64,000 bases of DNA from Limnomonas spitsbergensis (lineage: Eukaryota; Chlorophyta; Chlorophyceae; Chlamydomonadales): assembly GCA_037349105.1 (NCBI GenBank), contig JAYJMM010000017.1, forward strand, positions 1,240,001 to 1,304,000, written 5' to 3'. The notes under the pieces are model-generated. The model was not told where the DNA came from. It did no database searches and worked only from the letters and a program-made list of their open reading frames with translations. Below, piece after piece: positions 43,701 through 55,700 of this stretch. Position numbers and translations under genes: made by a program. The first letter of the stretch is position 1. Every line of letters starts with the position of its first letter.

Positions 43701-46700
43701 CTGCAGCTGGTAGGATGGGTACCTGCAGCTGGTAGGAGGGGTACCTGCAGCTGGTAGGAGGGGTGCCTGCAGCTGGTAGGAGGGGTACCTGCAGCTGGTA
43801 GGGGGGTGCCTGCAGCTGGTAGGAGGGGGGTGCCAGCAGCTGGTAGGGGAGGTGCCTGCAGCTGGTAGGGGGGTGCCTGCAGCTGGTAGGAGGGGTGCCA
43901 GCAGCTGGTAGGAGGGGTGCCTGCAGCTGGTAGGAGGGGTGCCTGCAGCTGGTAGGAGGGGTGCCAGCAGCTGGTAGGAGGGTACCTGCAGCTGGTAGGA
44001 GGGGTGTCTGCAGCTGGTAGGAGGGGTACCTGCAGATGGTAGGGGGGGTGCCTGCAGCTGGTAGGGGGGTGCCTGCAGCTGGTAGGAGGGGTGCCTGCAG
44101 CTGGTAGGAGGGGTGCCTGCAGCTGGTAGGAGGGGTGCCAGCAGCTGGTAGGAGGGGTGCCTGCAGCTGGTAGGAGGGGTACCTGCAGCTGGTAGGAGGG
44201 GTGCCTGCAGCTGGTAGGAGGGGTGCCTGCAGCTGGTAGGAGGGGTGCCTGCAGCTGGTAGGAGGGGTGGTGCCTGCAGCTGGTAGGAGGGGTGCCTGCA
44301 GCTGGTAGGGGGGGTGCCTGCAGCTGGTAGGAGGGATGCCTGTAGCTGGTAGCTAGGGGGGGTGCCTGCAGCTGGTAGGAGGGGTGCCTGCAGCTGGTAG
44401 GAGGGGTACCTGCAGCTGGTAGGATGGGTACCTGCAGCTGGTAGGAGGGGTACCTGCAGCTGGTAGGAGGGGTGCCTGCAGCTGGTAGGAGGGGTACCTG
44501 CAGCTGGTAGGGGGGTGCCTGCAGCTGGTAGGAGGGGGGTGCCAGCAGCTGGTAGGGGAGGTGCCTGCAGCTGGTAGGGGGGTGCCTGCAGCTGGTAGGA
44601 GGGGTGCCAGCAGCTGGTAGGAGGGGTGCCTGCAGCTGGTAGGAGGGGTGCCTGCAGCTGGTAGGAGGGGTGCCAGCAGCTGGTAGGAGGGTACCTGCAG
44701 CTGGTAGGAGGGGTGTCTGCAGCTGGTAGGAGGGGTACCTGCAGATGGTAGGGGGGTGCCTGCAGCTGGTAGGGGGGTGCCTGCAGCTGGTAGGAGGGGT
44801 GCCTGCAGCTGGTAGGAGGGGTGCCTGCAGCTGGTAGGAGGGGTGCCTGCAGCTGGTAGGAGGGGTGCCTGCAGCTGGTAGGAGGGGTGCCTGCGGCTGG
44901 TAGGAGGGGTGCCTGCAGCTGGTAGGAGGGGTGCCTGCAGCTGGTAGGAGGGGTGCCAGCAGCTGGTAGGAGGGGTGCCTGCAGCTGGTAGGAGGGGTGC
45001 CAGCAGCTGGTAGGAGGGGTGCCTGCAGCTGGTAGGAGGGGTGCCTGCAGCTGGTAGGAGGGGTGCCAGCAGCTGGTAGGGGGGTACCTGCAGCTGGTAG
45101 GAGGGGTGCCAGCAGCTGGTAGGGGGGGTGCCTGCAGCTGGTAGGAGGGATGCCTGTAGCTGGTAGCTAGGGGGGGTGCCTGCAGCTGGTAGGAGGGGTG
45201 CCTGCAGCTGGTAGGAGGGGTACCTGCAGCTGGTAGGATGGGTACCTGCAGCTGGTATGAGGGGTACCTGCAGCTGGTAGGAGGGGTGCCTGCAGCTGGT
45301 AGGAGGGGTACCTGCAGCTGGTAGGGGGGTGCCTGCAGCTGGTAGGAGGGGGGTGCCAGCAGCTGGTAGGGGAGGTGCCTGCAGCTGGTAGGGGGGTGCC
45401 TGCAGCTGGTAGGAGGGGTGCCAGCAGCTGGTAGGAGGGGTGCCTGCAGCTGGTAGGAGGGGTGCCTGCAGCTGGTAGGAGGGGTGCCAGCAGCTGGTAG
45501 TAGGGGTGCCTGCAGCTGGTAGGAGGGGTGTCTGCAGCTGGTAGGAGGGGTACCTGCAGATGGTAGGGGGGGTGCCTGCAGCTGGTAGGGGGGTGCCTGC
45601 AGCTGGTAGGAGGGGTGCCAGCAGCTGGTAGGAGGGGTGCCTGCAGCTGGTAGGAGGGGTGTCTGCAGCTGGTAGGAGGGGTACCTGCAGATGGTAGGGG
45701 GGGTGCCTGCAGCTGGTAGGAGGGGTGCCTGCAGCTGGTAGGAGGGGTGCCTGCAGCTGGTAGGAGGGGTGCCTGCAGCTGGTAGGAGGGGTGCCTGCAG
45801 CTGGTAGGAGGGGTGCCTGCGGCTGGTAGGAGGGGTGCCTGCAGCTGGTAGGAGGGGTGCCTGCAGCTGGTAGGAGGGGTGCCAGCAGCTGGTAGGAGGG
45901 GTGCCTGCAGCTGGTAGGAGGGGTGCCAGCAGCTGGTAGGAGGGGTGCCTGCAGCTGGTAGGAGGGGTGCCTGCAGCTGGTAGGAGGGGTGCCAGCAGCT
46001 GGTAGTAGGGGTGCCTGCAGCTGGTAGGAGGGGTGTCTGCAGCTGGTAGGAGGGGTGCCTGCAGCTGGTAGGAGGGGTGCCTGCAGCTGGTAGGAGGGGT
46101 ACCTGCAGCTGGTAGGAGGGGTACCTGCAGCTGGTAGGAGGGGTACCTGCAGCTGGTAGGAGGGGTGCCAGCAGCTGGTAGGAGGGGTGCCTGCAGCTGG
46201 TAGGAGGGGTGCCTGCAGCTGGTAGGAGGGGTGGTGCCTGCAGCTGGTAGGAGGGGTGCCTGCAGCTGGTAGGGGGGGGTGCCTGCAGCTGGTAGGAGGG
46301 ATGCCTGTAGCTGGTAGCTAGGGGGGGTGCCTGCAGCTGGTAGGAGGGGTGCCTGCAGCTGGTAGGAGGGGTACCTGCAGCTGGTAGGATGGGTACCTGC
46401 AGCTGGTATGAGGGGTACCTGCAGCTGGTAGGAGGGGTGCCTGCAGCTGGTAGGAGGGGTACCTGCAGCTGGTAGGGGGGTGCCTGCAGCTGGTAGGAGG
46501 GGGGTGCCAGCAGCTGGTAGGGGAGGTGCCTGCAGCTGGTAGGGGGGTGCCTGCAGCTGGTAGGAGGGGTGCCAGCAGCTGGTAGGAGGGGTGCCTGCAG
46601 CTGGTAGGAGGGGTGCCTGCAGCTGGTAGGAGGGGTGCCTGCAGCTGGTAGGAGGGGTGCCTGCGGCTGGTAGGAGGGGTGCCTGCAGCTGGTAGGAGGG

Positions 46701-49700
46701 GTGCCTGCAGCTGGTAGGAGGGGTGCCAGCAGCTGGTAGGAGGGGTGCCTGCAGCTGGTAGGAGGGGTGCCTGCAGCTGGTAGGAGGGGTGCCAGCAGCT
46801 GGTAGGAGGGGTGCCTGCAGCTGGTAGGAGGGGTGCCAGCAGCTGGTAGGAGGGGTGCCTGCAGCTGGTAGGAGGGGTGCCTGCAGCTGGTAGGAGGGGT
46901 GCCAGCAGCTGGTAGGGGGGTACCTGCAGCTGGTAGGAGGGGTGCCAGCAGCTGGTAGGAGGGGTGCCTGGAGCTGGTAGGAGGGGTACCTGCAGCTGGT
47001 AGGAGGGGTGCCAGCAGCTGGTAGGAGGGGTGCCTGGAGCTGGTAGGAGGGGTGCCTGCAGCTGGTAGGAGGGGTGCCAGCAGCTGGTAGGAGGGGTGCC
47101 TGCAGCTGGTAGGAGGGGTACCTGCAGCTGGTAGGAGGGGTGCCTGCAGCTGGTAGGTGGGGTGCCTGCAGCTGGTAGGAGGGGTGCCTGCAGCTGGTAG
47201 GAGGGGTGGTGCCTGCAGCTGGTAGGAGGGGTGCCTGCAGCTGGTAGGGGGGGTGCCTGCAGCTGGTAGGAGGGATGCCTGTAGCTGGTAGCTAGGGGGG
47301 GTGCCTGCAGCTGGTAGGAGGGGTGCCTGCAGCTGGTAGGAGGGGTACCTGCAGCGGGTAGGATGGGTACCTGCAGCTGGTATGAGGGGTACCTGCAGCT
47401 GGTAGGAGGGGTACCTGCAGCTGGTAGGAGGGGTGCCTGCAGCTGGTAGGAGGGGTACCTGCAGCTGGTAGGAGGGGTACCTGCAGCTGGTAGGAGGGGT
47501 ACCTGCAGCTGGTAGGAGGGGTGCCTGCAGCTGGTAGGAGGGGTGCCTGCAGCTGGTAGGAGGGGTACCTGCAACTGGTAGGAAGGGTACCTGCAGCTGG
47601 TAGGATGGGTACCTGCAGCTGGTATGAGGGGTACCTGCAGCTGGTAGGAGGGGTACCTGCAGCTGGTAGGAGGGGTGCCTGCAGCTGGTAGGAGGGGTGC
47701 CTGCAGCTGGTAGGAGGGGTGCCTGCAGCTGGTACGAGGGGTACCTGCAGCTGGTAGGGGGGTGCCTGCAGCTGGTAGGAGGGGTGCCTGCAGCTGGTAG
47801 GAGGGGTACCTGCAGCTGGTAGGAGGGGTGCCTGCAGCTGGTAGGAGGGGTGGTGCCTGCAGCTGGTAGGAGGGGTACCTGCAGCTGGTAGGAGGGGTAC
47901 CTGCAGCTGGTATGAGGGGTACCTGCAGCTGGTAGGAGGGGTGCCTGCAGATGGTAGGAGGGGTACCTGCAGCTGGTAGGAGGGGTACCTGCAGCTGGTA
48001 TGAGGGGTACCTGCAGCTGGTAGGAGGGGTGCCTGCAGCTGGTAGGAGGGTTGCCTGCAGCTGGTAGGAGGGGTACCTGCAGCTGGTAGGAGGGGTACCT
48101 GCAGCTGGTAGGAGGGGTGCCTGCAGCTGGTAGGAGGGGTGCCTGCAGCTGGAAGGAGGGGTACCTGCAGCTGGTAGGAGGGGTACCTGCAGCTGGTAGG
48201 AGGGGTACCTGCAGCTGGTAGGAGGGGTGCCTGCAGCTGGTAGGAGGGGTGCCTGCAGCTGGTAGGAGGGGTACCTGCAGCTGGTAGGAGGGGTACCTGC
48301 AGCTGGTAGGAGGGGTACCTGCAGCTGGTAGGAGGGGTGTCTGCAGCTGGTAGGAGGGGTACCTGCAGCTGGTAGGAGGGGTACCTGCAGCTGGTAGGAG
48401 GGGTGCCTGCAGCTGGTAGGAGGGGTACCTGCAGCTGGTAGGAGGGGTACCTGCAGCTGGTAGGAGGGGTGCCTGCAGCTGGTAGGAGGGGTACCTGCAG
48501 CTGGTAGGAGGGGTGCCTGCAGCTGGTAGGAGGGGTACCTGCAGCTGGTAGGAGGGGTGCCTGCAGCTGGTAGGAGGGGTGCCAGCAGCTGGTAGGAGGG
48601 GTGCCTGCAGCTGGTAGGAGGGGTACCTGCAGCTGGTAGGAGGGGTACCTGCAGCTGGTAGGAGGGGTGCCTGCAGCTGGTAGGAGGGGTGCCTGCAGCT
48701 GGTAGGAGGGGTGCCTGCAGCTGGTAGGAGGGGTACCTGCAGCTGGTAGGAGGGGTACCTGCAGCTGGTAGGAGGGGTACCTGCAGCTGGTAGGAGGGGT
48801 GCCAGCAGCTGGTAGGAGGGGTGCCTGCAGCTGGTAGGAGGGGTACCTGCAGCTGGTAGGAGGGGTGCCTGCAGCTGGTAGGAGGGGTGCCTGCAGCTGG
48901 TAGGAGGGGTGCCTGCAGCTGGTAGGACGGGTGGTGCCTGCAGCTGGTAGGAGGGGTGCCTGCAGCTGGTAGGGGGGGTGCCTGCAGCTGGTAGGAGGGA
49001 TGCCTGTAGCTGGTAGCTAGGGGGGGTGCCTGCAGCTGGTAGGAGGGGTGCCTGCAGCTGGTAGGAGGGGTACCTGCAGCTGGTAGGATGGGTACCTGCA
49101 GCTGGTAGGAGGGGTACCTGCAGCTGGTAGGAGGGGTGCCTGCAGCTGGTAGGAGGGGTACCTGCAGCTGGTAGGGGGGTGCCTGCAGCTGGTAGGAGGG
49201 GGGTGCCAGCAGCTGGTAGGGGAGGTGCCTGCAGCTGGTAGGGGGGTGCCTGCAGCTGGTAGGAGGGGTGCCAGCAGCTGGTAGGAGGGGTGCCTGCAGC
49301 TGGTAGGAGGGGTGCCTGCAGCTGGTAGGAGGGGTGCCAGCAGCTGGTAGGAGGGTACCTGCAGCTGGTAGGAGGGGTGTCTGCAGCTGGTAGGAGGGGT
49401 ACCTGCAGATGGTAGGGGGGGTGCCTGCAGCTGGTAGGGGGGTGCCTGCAGCTGGTAGGAGGGGTGCCTGCAGCTGGTAGGAGGGGTGCCTGCAGCTGGT
49501 AGGAGGGGTGCCTGCAGCTGGTAGGAGGGGTGCCTGCAGCTGGTAGGAGGGGTGCCTGCGGCTGGTAGGAGGGGTGCCTGCAGCTGGTAGGAGGGGTGCC
49601 TGCAGCTGGTAGGAGGGGTGCCAGCAGCTGGTAGGAGGGGTGCCTGCAGCTGGTAGGAGGGGTGCCAGCAGCTGGTAGGAGGGGTGCCTGCAGCTGGTAG

Positions 49701-52700
49701 GAGGGGTGCCTGCAGCTGGTAGGAGGGGTGCCAGCAGCTGGTAGGGGGGTACCTGCAGCTGGTAGGAGGGGTGCCAGCAGCTGGTAGGGGGGGTGCCTGC
49801 AGCTGGTAGGAGGGATGCCTGTAGCTGGTAGCTAGGGGGGGTGCCTGCAGCTGGTAGGAGGGGTGCCTGCAGCTGGTAGGAGGGGTACCTGCAGCTGGTA
49901 GGATGGGTACCTGCAGCTGGTATGAGGGGTACCTGCAGCTGGTAGGAGGGGTGCCTGCAGCTGGTAGGAGGGGTACCTGCAGCTGGTAGGGGGGTGCCTG
50001 CAGCTGGTAGGAGGGGGGTGCCAGCAGCTGGTAGGGGAGGTGCCTGCAGCTGGTAGGGGGGTGCCTGCAGCTGGTAGGAGGGGTGCCAGCAGCTGGTAGG
50101 AGGGGTGCCTGCAGCTGGTAGGAGGGGTGCCTGCAGCTGGTAGGAGGGGTGCCAGCAGCTGGTAGTAGGGGTGCCTGCAGCTGGTAGGAGGGGTGTCTGC
50201 AGCTGGTAGGAGGGGTACCTGCAGATGGTAGGGGGGGTGCCTGCAGCTGGTAGGGGGGTGCCTGCAGCTGGTAGGAGGGGTGCCAGCAGCTGGTAGGAGG
50301 GGTGCCTGCAGCTGGTAGGAGGGGTGTCTGCAGCTGGTAGGAGGGGTACCTGCAGATGGTAGGGGGGGTGCCTGCAGCTGGTAGGGGGGTGCCTGCAGCT
50401 GGTAGGAGGGGTGCCTGCAGCTGGTAGGAGGGGTGCCTGCAGCTGGTAGGAGGGGTGCCTGCAGCTGGTAGGAGGGGTGCCTGCGGCTGGTAGGAGGGGT
50501 GCCTGCAGCTGGTAGGAGGGGTGCCTGCAGCTGGTAGGAGGGGTGCCAGCAGCTGGTAGGAGGGGTGCCTGCAGCTGGTAGGAGGGGTGCCAGCAGCTGG
50601 TAGGAGGGGTGCCTGCAGCTGGTAGGAGGGGTGCCTGCAGCTGGTAGGAGGGGTGCCAGCAGCTGGTAGGGGGGTACCTGCAGCTGGTAGGAGGGGTGCC
50701 AGCAGCTGGTAGTAGGGGTGCCTGGAGCTGGTAGGAGGGGTGCCTGCAGCTGGTAGGAGGGGTGCCAGCAGCTGGTAGGAGGGGTGCCTGCAGCTGGTAG
50801 GAGGGGTACCTGCAGCTGGTAGGAGGGGTGCCTGCAGCTGGTAGGAGGGGTGCCTGCAGCTGGTAGGAGGGGTGCCTGCAGCTGGTAGGAGGGGTGGTGC
50901 CTGCAGCTGGTAGGAGGGGTGCCTGCAGCTGGTAGGGGGGGGTGCCTGCAGCTGGTAGGAGGGATGCCTGTAGCTGGTAGCTAGGGGGGGTGCCTGCAGC
51001 TGGTAGGAGGGGTGCCTGCAGCTGGTAGGAGGGGTACCTGCAGCTGGTAGGATGGGTACCTGCAGCTGGTATGAGGGGTACCTGCAGCTGGTAGGAGGGG
51101 TGCCTGCAGCTGGTAGGAGGGGTACCTGCAGCTGGTAGGGGGGTGCCTGCAGCTGGTAGGAGGGGGGTGCCAGCAGCTGGTAGGGGAGGTGCCTGCAGCT
51201 GGTAGGGGGGTGCCTGCAGCTGGTAGGAGGGGTGCCAGCAGCTGGTAGGAGGGGTGCCTGCAGCTGGTAGGAGGGGTGCCTGCAGCTGGTAGGAGGGGTG
51301 CCTGCAGCTGGTAGGAGGGGTGCCTGCGGCTGGTAGGAGGGGTGCCTGCAGCTGGTAGGAGGGGTGCCTGCAGCTGGTAGGAGGGGTGCCAGCAGCTGGT
51401 AGGAGGGGTGCCTGCAGCTGGTAGGAGGGGTGCCTGCAGCTGGTAGGAGGGGTGCCAGCAGCTGGTAGGAGGGGTGCCTGCAGCTGGTAGGAGGGGTGCC
51501 AGCAGCTGGTAGGAGGGGTGCCTGCAGCTGGTAGGAGGGGTGCCTGCAGCTGGTAGGAGGGGTGCCAGCAGCTGGTAGGGGGGTACCTGCAGCTGGTAGG
51601 AGGGGTGCCAGCAGCTGGTAGGAGGGGTGCCTGGAGCTGGTAGGAGGGGTACCTGCAGCTGGTAGGAGGGGTGCCAGCAGCTGGTAGGAGGGGTGCCTGG
51701 AGCTGGTAGGAGGGGTGCCTGCAGCTGGTAGGAGGGGTGCCAGCAGCTGGTAGGAGGGGTGCCTGCAGCTGGTAGGAGGGGTACCTGCAGCTGGTAGGAG
51801 GGGTGCCTGCAGCTGGTAGGTGGGGTGCCTGCAGCTGGTAGGAGGGGTGCCTGCAGCTGGTAGGAGGGGTGGTGCCTGCAGCTGGTAGGAGGGGTGCCTG
51901 CAGCTGGTAGGGGGGGTGCCTGCAGCTGGTAGGAGGGATGCCTGTAGCTGGTAGCTAGGGGGGGTGCCTGCAGCTGGTAGGAGGGGTGCCTGCAGCTGGT
52001 AGGAGGGGTACCTGCAGCTGGTAGGATGGGTACCTGCAGCTGGTATGAGGGGTACCTGCAGCTGGTAGGAGGGGTACCTGCAGCTGGTAGGAGGGGTGCC
52101 TGCAGCTGGTAGGAGGGGTACCTGCAGCTGGTAGGAGGGGTACCTGCAGCTGGTAGGAGGGGTACCTGCAGCTGGTAGGAGGGGTGCCTGCAGCTGGTAG
52201 GAGGGGTGCCTGCAGCTGGTAGGAGGGGTACCTGCAGCTGGTAGGAAGGGTACCTGCAGCTGGTAGGATGGGTACCTGCAGCTGGTATGAGGGGTACCTG
52301 CAGCTGGTAGGAGGGGTACCTGCAGCTGGTAGGAGGGGTGCCTGCAGCTGGTAGGAGGGGTGCCTGCAGCTGGTAGGAGGGGTGCCTGCAGCTGGTAGGA
52401 GGGGTACCTGCAGCTGGTAGGGGGGTGCCTGCAGCTGGTAGGAGGGGTGCCTGCAGCTGGTAGGAGGGGTACCTGCAGCTGGTAGGAGGGGTGCCTGCAG
52501 CTGGTAGGAGGGGTGGTGCCTGCAGCTGGTAGGAGGGGTACCTGCAGCTGGTAGGAGGGGTACCTGCAGCTGGTAGGAGGGGTACCTGCAGCTGGTATGA
52601 GGGGTACCTGCAGCTGGTAGGAGGGGTGCCTGCAGATGGTAGGAGGGGTACCTGCAGCTGGTAGGAGGGGTACCTGCAGCTGGTATGAGGGGTACCTGCA

Positions 52701-55700
52701 GCTGGTAGGAGGGGTGCCTGCAGCTGGTAGGAGGGTTGCCTGCAGCTGGTAGGAGGGGTACCTGCAGCTGGTAGGAGGGGTACCTGCAGCTGGTAGGAGG
52801 GGTGCCTGCAGCTGGTAGGAGGGGTGCCTGCAGCTGGAAGGAGGGGTACCTGCAGCTGGTAGGAGGGGTACCTGCAGCTGGTAGGAGGGGTGCCTGCAGC
52901 TGGTAGGAGGGGTGCCTGCAGCTGGTAGGAGGGGTGCCTGCAGCTGGTAGGAGGGGTACCTGCAGCTGGTAGGAGGGGTACCTGCAGCTGGTAGGAGGGG
53001 TACCTGCAGCTGGTAGGAGGGGTGTCTGCAGCTGGTAGGAGGGGTACCTGCAGCTGGTAGGAGGGGTACCTGCAGCTGGTAGGAGGGGTGCCTGCAGCTG
53101 GTAGGAGGGGTACCTGCAGCTGGTAGGAGGGGTACCTGCAGCTGGTAGGAGGGGTGCCTGCAGCTGGTAGGAGGGGTACCTGCAGCTGGTAGGAGGGGTG
53201 CCTGCAGCTGGTAGGAGGGGTACCTGCAGCTGGTAGGAGGGGTGCCTGCAGCTGGTAGGAGGGGTGCCAGCAGCTGGTAGGAGGGGTGCCTGCAGCTGGT
53301 AGGAGGGGTACCTGCAGCTGGTAGGAGGGGTACCTGCAGCTGGTAGGAGGGGTGCCTGCAGCTGGTAGGAGGGGTGCCTGCAGCTGGTAGGAGGGGTGCC
53401 TGCAGCTGGTAGGAGGGGTGCCTGCAGCTGGTAGGAGGGGTACCTGCAGCTGGTAGGAGGGGTACCTGCAGCTGGTAGGAGGGGTGCCAGCAGCTGGTAG
53501 GAGGGGTGCCTGCAGCTGGTAGGAGGGGTACCTGCAGCTGGTAGGAGGGGTGCCTGCAGCTGGTAGGAGGGGTGCCTGCAGCTGGTAGGAGGGGTGCCTG
53601 CAGCTGGTAGGAGGGGTGGTGCCTGCAGCTGGTAGGAGGGGTGCCTGCAGCTGGTAGGGGGGGTGCCTGCAGCTGGTAGGAGGGATGCCTGTAGCTGGTA
53701 GCTAGGGGGGGTGCCTGCAGCTGGTAGGAGGGGTGCCTGCAGCTGGTAGGAGGGGTACCTGCAGCTGGTAGGATGGGTACCTGCAGCTGGTAGGAGGGGT
53801 ACCTGCAGCTGGTAGGAGGGGTGCCTGCAGCTGGTAGGAGGGGTACCTGCAGCTGGTAGGGGGGTGCCTGCAGCTGGTAGGAGGGGGGTGCCAGCAGCTG
53901 GTAGGGGAGGTGCCTGCAGCTGGTAGGGGGGTGCCTGCAGCTGGTAGGAGGGGTGCCAGCAGCTGGTAGGAGGGGTGCCTGCAGCTGGTAGGAGGGGTGC
54001 CTGCAGCTGGTAGGAGGGGTGCCAGCAGCTGGTAGGAGGGTACCTGCAGCTGGTAGGAGGGGTGTCTGCAGCTGGTAGGAGGGGTACCTGCAGATGGTAG
54101 GGGGGGTGCCTGCAGCTGGTAGGGGGGTGCCTGCAGCTGGTAGGAGGGGTGCCTGCAGCTGGTAGGAGGGGTGCCTGCAGCTGGTAGGAGGGGTGCCTGC
54201 AGCTGGTAGGAGGGGTGCCTGCAGCTGGTAGGAGGGGTGCCTGCGGCTGGTAGGAGGGGTGCCTGCAGCTGGTAGGAGGGGTGCCTGCAGCTGGTAGGAG
54301 GGGTGCCAGCAGCTGGTAGGAGGGGTGCCTGCAGCTGGTAGGAGGGGTGCCAGCAGCTGGTAGGAGGTGTGCCTGCAGCTGGTAGGAGGGGTGCCTGCAG
54401 CTGGTAGGAGGGGTGCCAGCAGCTGGTAGGGGGGTACCTGCAGCTGGTAGGAGGGGTGCCAGCAGCTGGTAGGGGGGGTGCCTGCAGCTGGTAGGAGGGA
54501 TGCCTGTAGCTGGTAGCTAGGGGGGGTGCCTGCAGCTGGTAGGAGGGGTGTCTGCAGCTGGTAGGAGGGGTACCTGCAGCTGGTAGGAGGGGTACCTGCA
54601 GCTGGTATGAGGGGTACCTGCAGCTGGTAGGAGGGGTGCCTGCAGCTGGTAGGAGGGGTACCTGCAGCTGGTAGGGGGGTGCCTGCAGCTGGTAGGAGGG
54701 GGGTGCCAGCAGCTGGTAGGGGAGGTGCCTGCAGCTGGTAGGGGGGTGCCTGCAGCTGGTAGGAGGGGTGCCAGCAGCTGGTAGGAGGGGTGCCTGCAGC
54801 TGGTAGGAGGGGTGCCTGCAGCTGGTAGGAGGGGTGCCAGCAGCTGGTAGTAGGGGTGCCTGCAGCTGGTAGGAGGGGTGTCTGCAGCTGGTAGGAGGGG
54901 TACCTGCAGATGGTAGGGGGGGTGCCTGCAGCTGGTAGGGGGGTGCCTGCAGCTGGTAGGAGGGGTGCCAGCAGCTGGTAGGAGGGGTGCCTGCAGCTGG
55001 TAGGAGGGGTGTCTGCAGCTGGTAGGAGGGGTACCTGCAGATGGTAGGGGGGGTGCCTGCAGCTGGTAGGGGGGTGCCTGCAGCTGGTAGGAGGGGTGCC
55101 TGCAGCTGGTAGGAGGGGTGCCTGCAGCTGGTAGGAGGGGTGCCTGCAGCTGGTAGGAGGGGTGCCTGCGGCTGGTAGGAGGGGTGCCTGCAGCTGGTAG
55201 GAGGGGTGCCTGCAGCTGGTAGGAGGGGTGCCAGCAGCTGGTAGGAGGGGTGCCTGCAGCTGGTAGGAGGGGTGCCAGCAGCTGGTAGGAGGGGTGCCTG
55301 CAGCTGGTAGGAGGGGTGCCTGCAGCTGGTAGGAGGGGTGCCAGCAGCTGGTAGGGGGGTACCTGCAGCTGGTAGGAGGGGTGCCAGCAGCTGGTAGTAG
55401 GGGTGCCTGGAGCTGGTAGGAGGGGTGCCTGCAGCTGGTAGGAGGGGTGCCAGCAGCTGGTAGGAGGGGTGCCTGCAGCTGGTAGGAGGGGTACCTGCAG
55501 CTGGTAGGAGGGGTGCCTGCAGCTGGTAGGAGGGGTGCCTGCAGCTGGTAGGAGGGGTGCCTGCAGCTGGTAGGAGGGGTGGTGCCTGCAGCTGGTAGGA
55601 GGGGTGCCTGCAGCTGGTAGGGGGGGGTGCCTGCAGCTGGTAGGAGGGATGCCTGTAGCTGGTAGCTAGGGGGGGTGCCTGCAGCTGGTAGGAGGGGTGC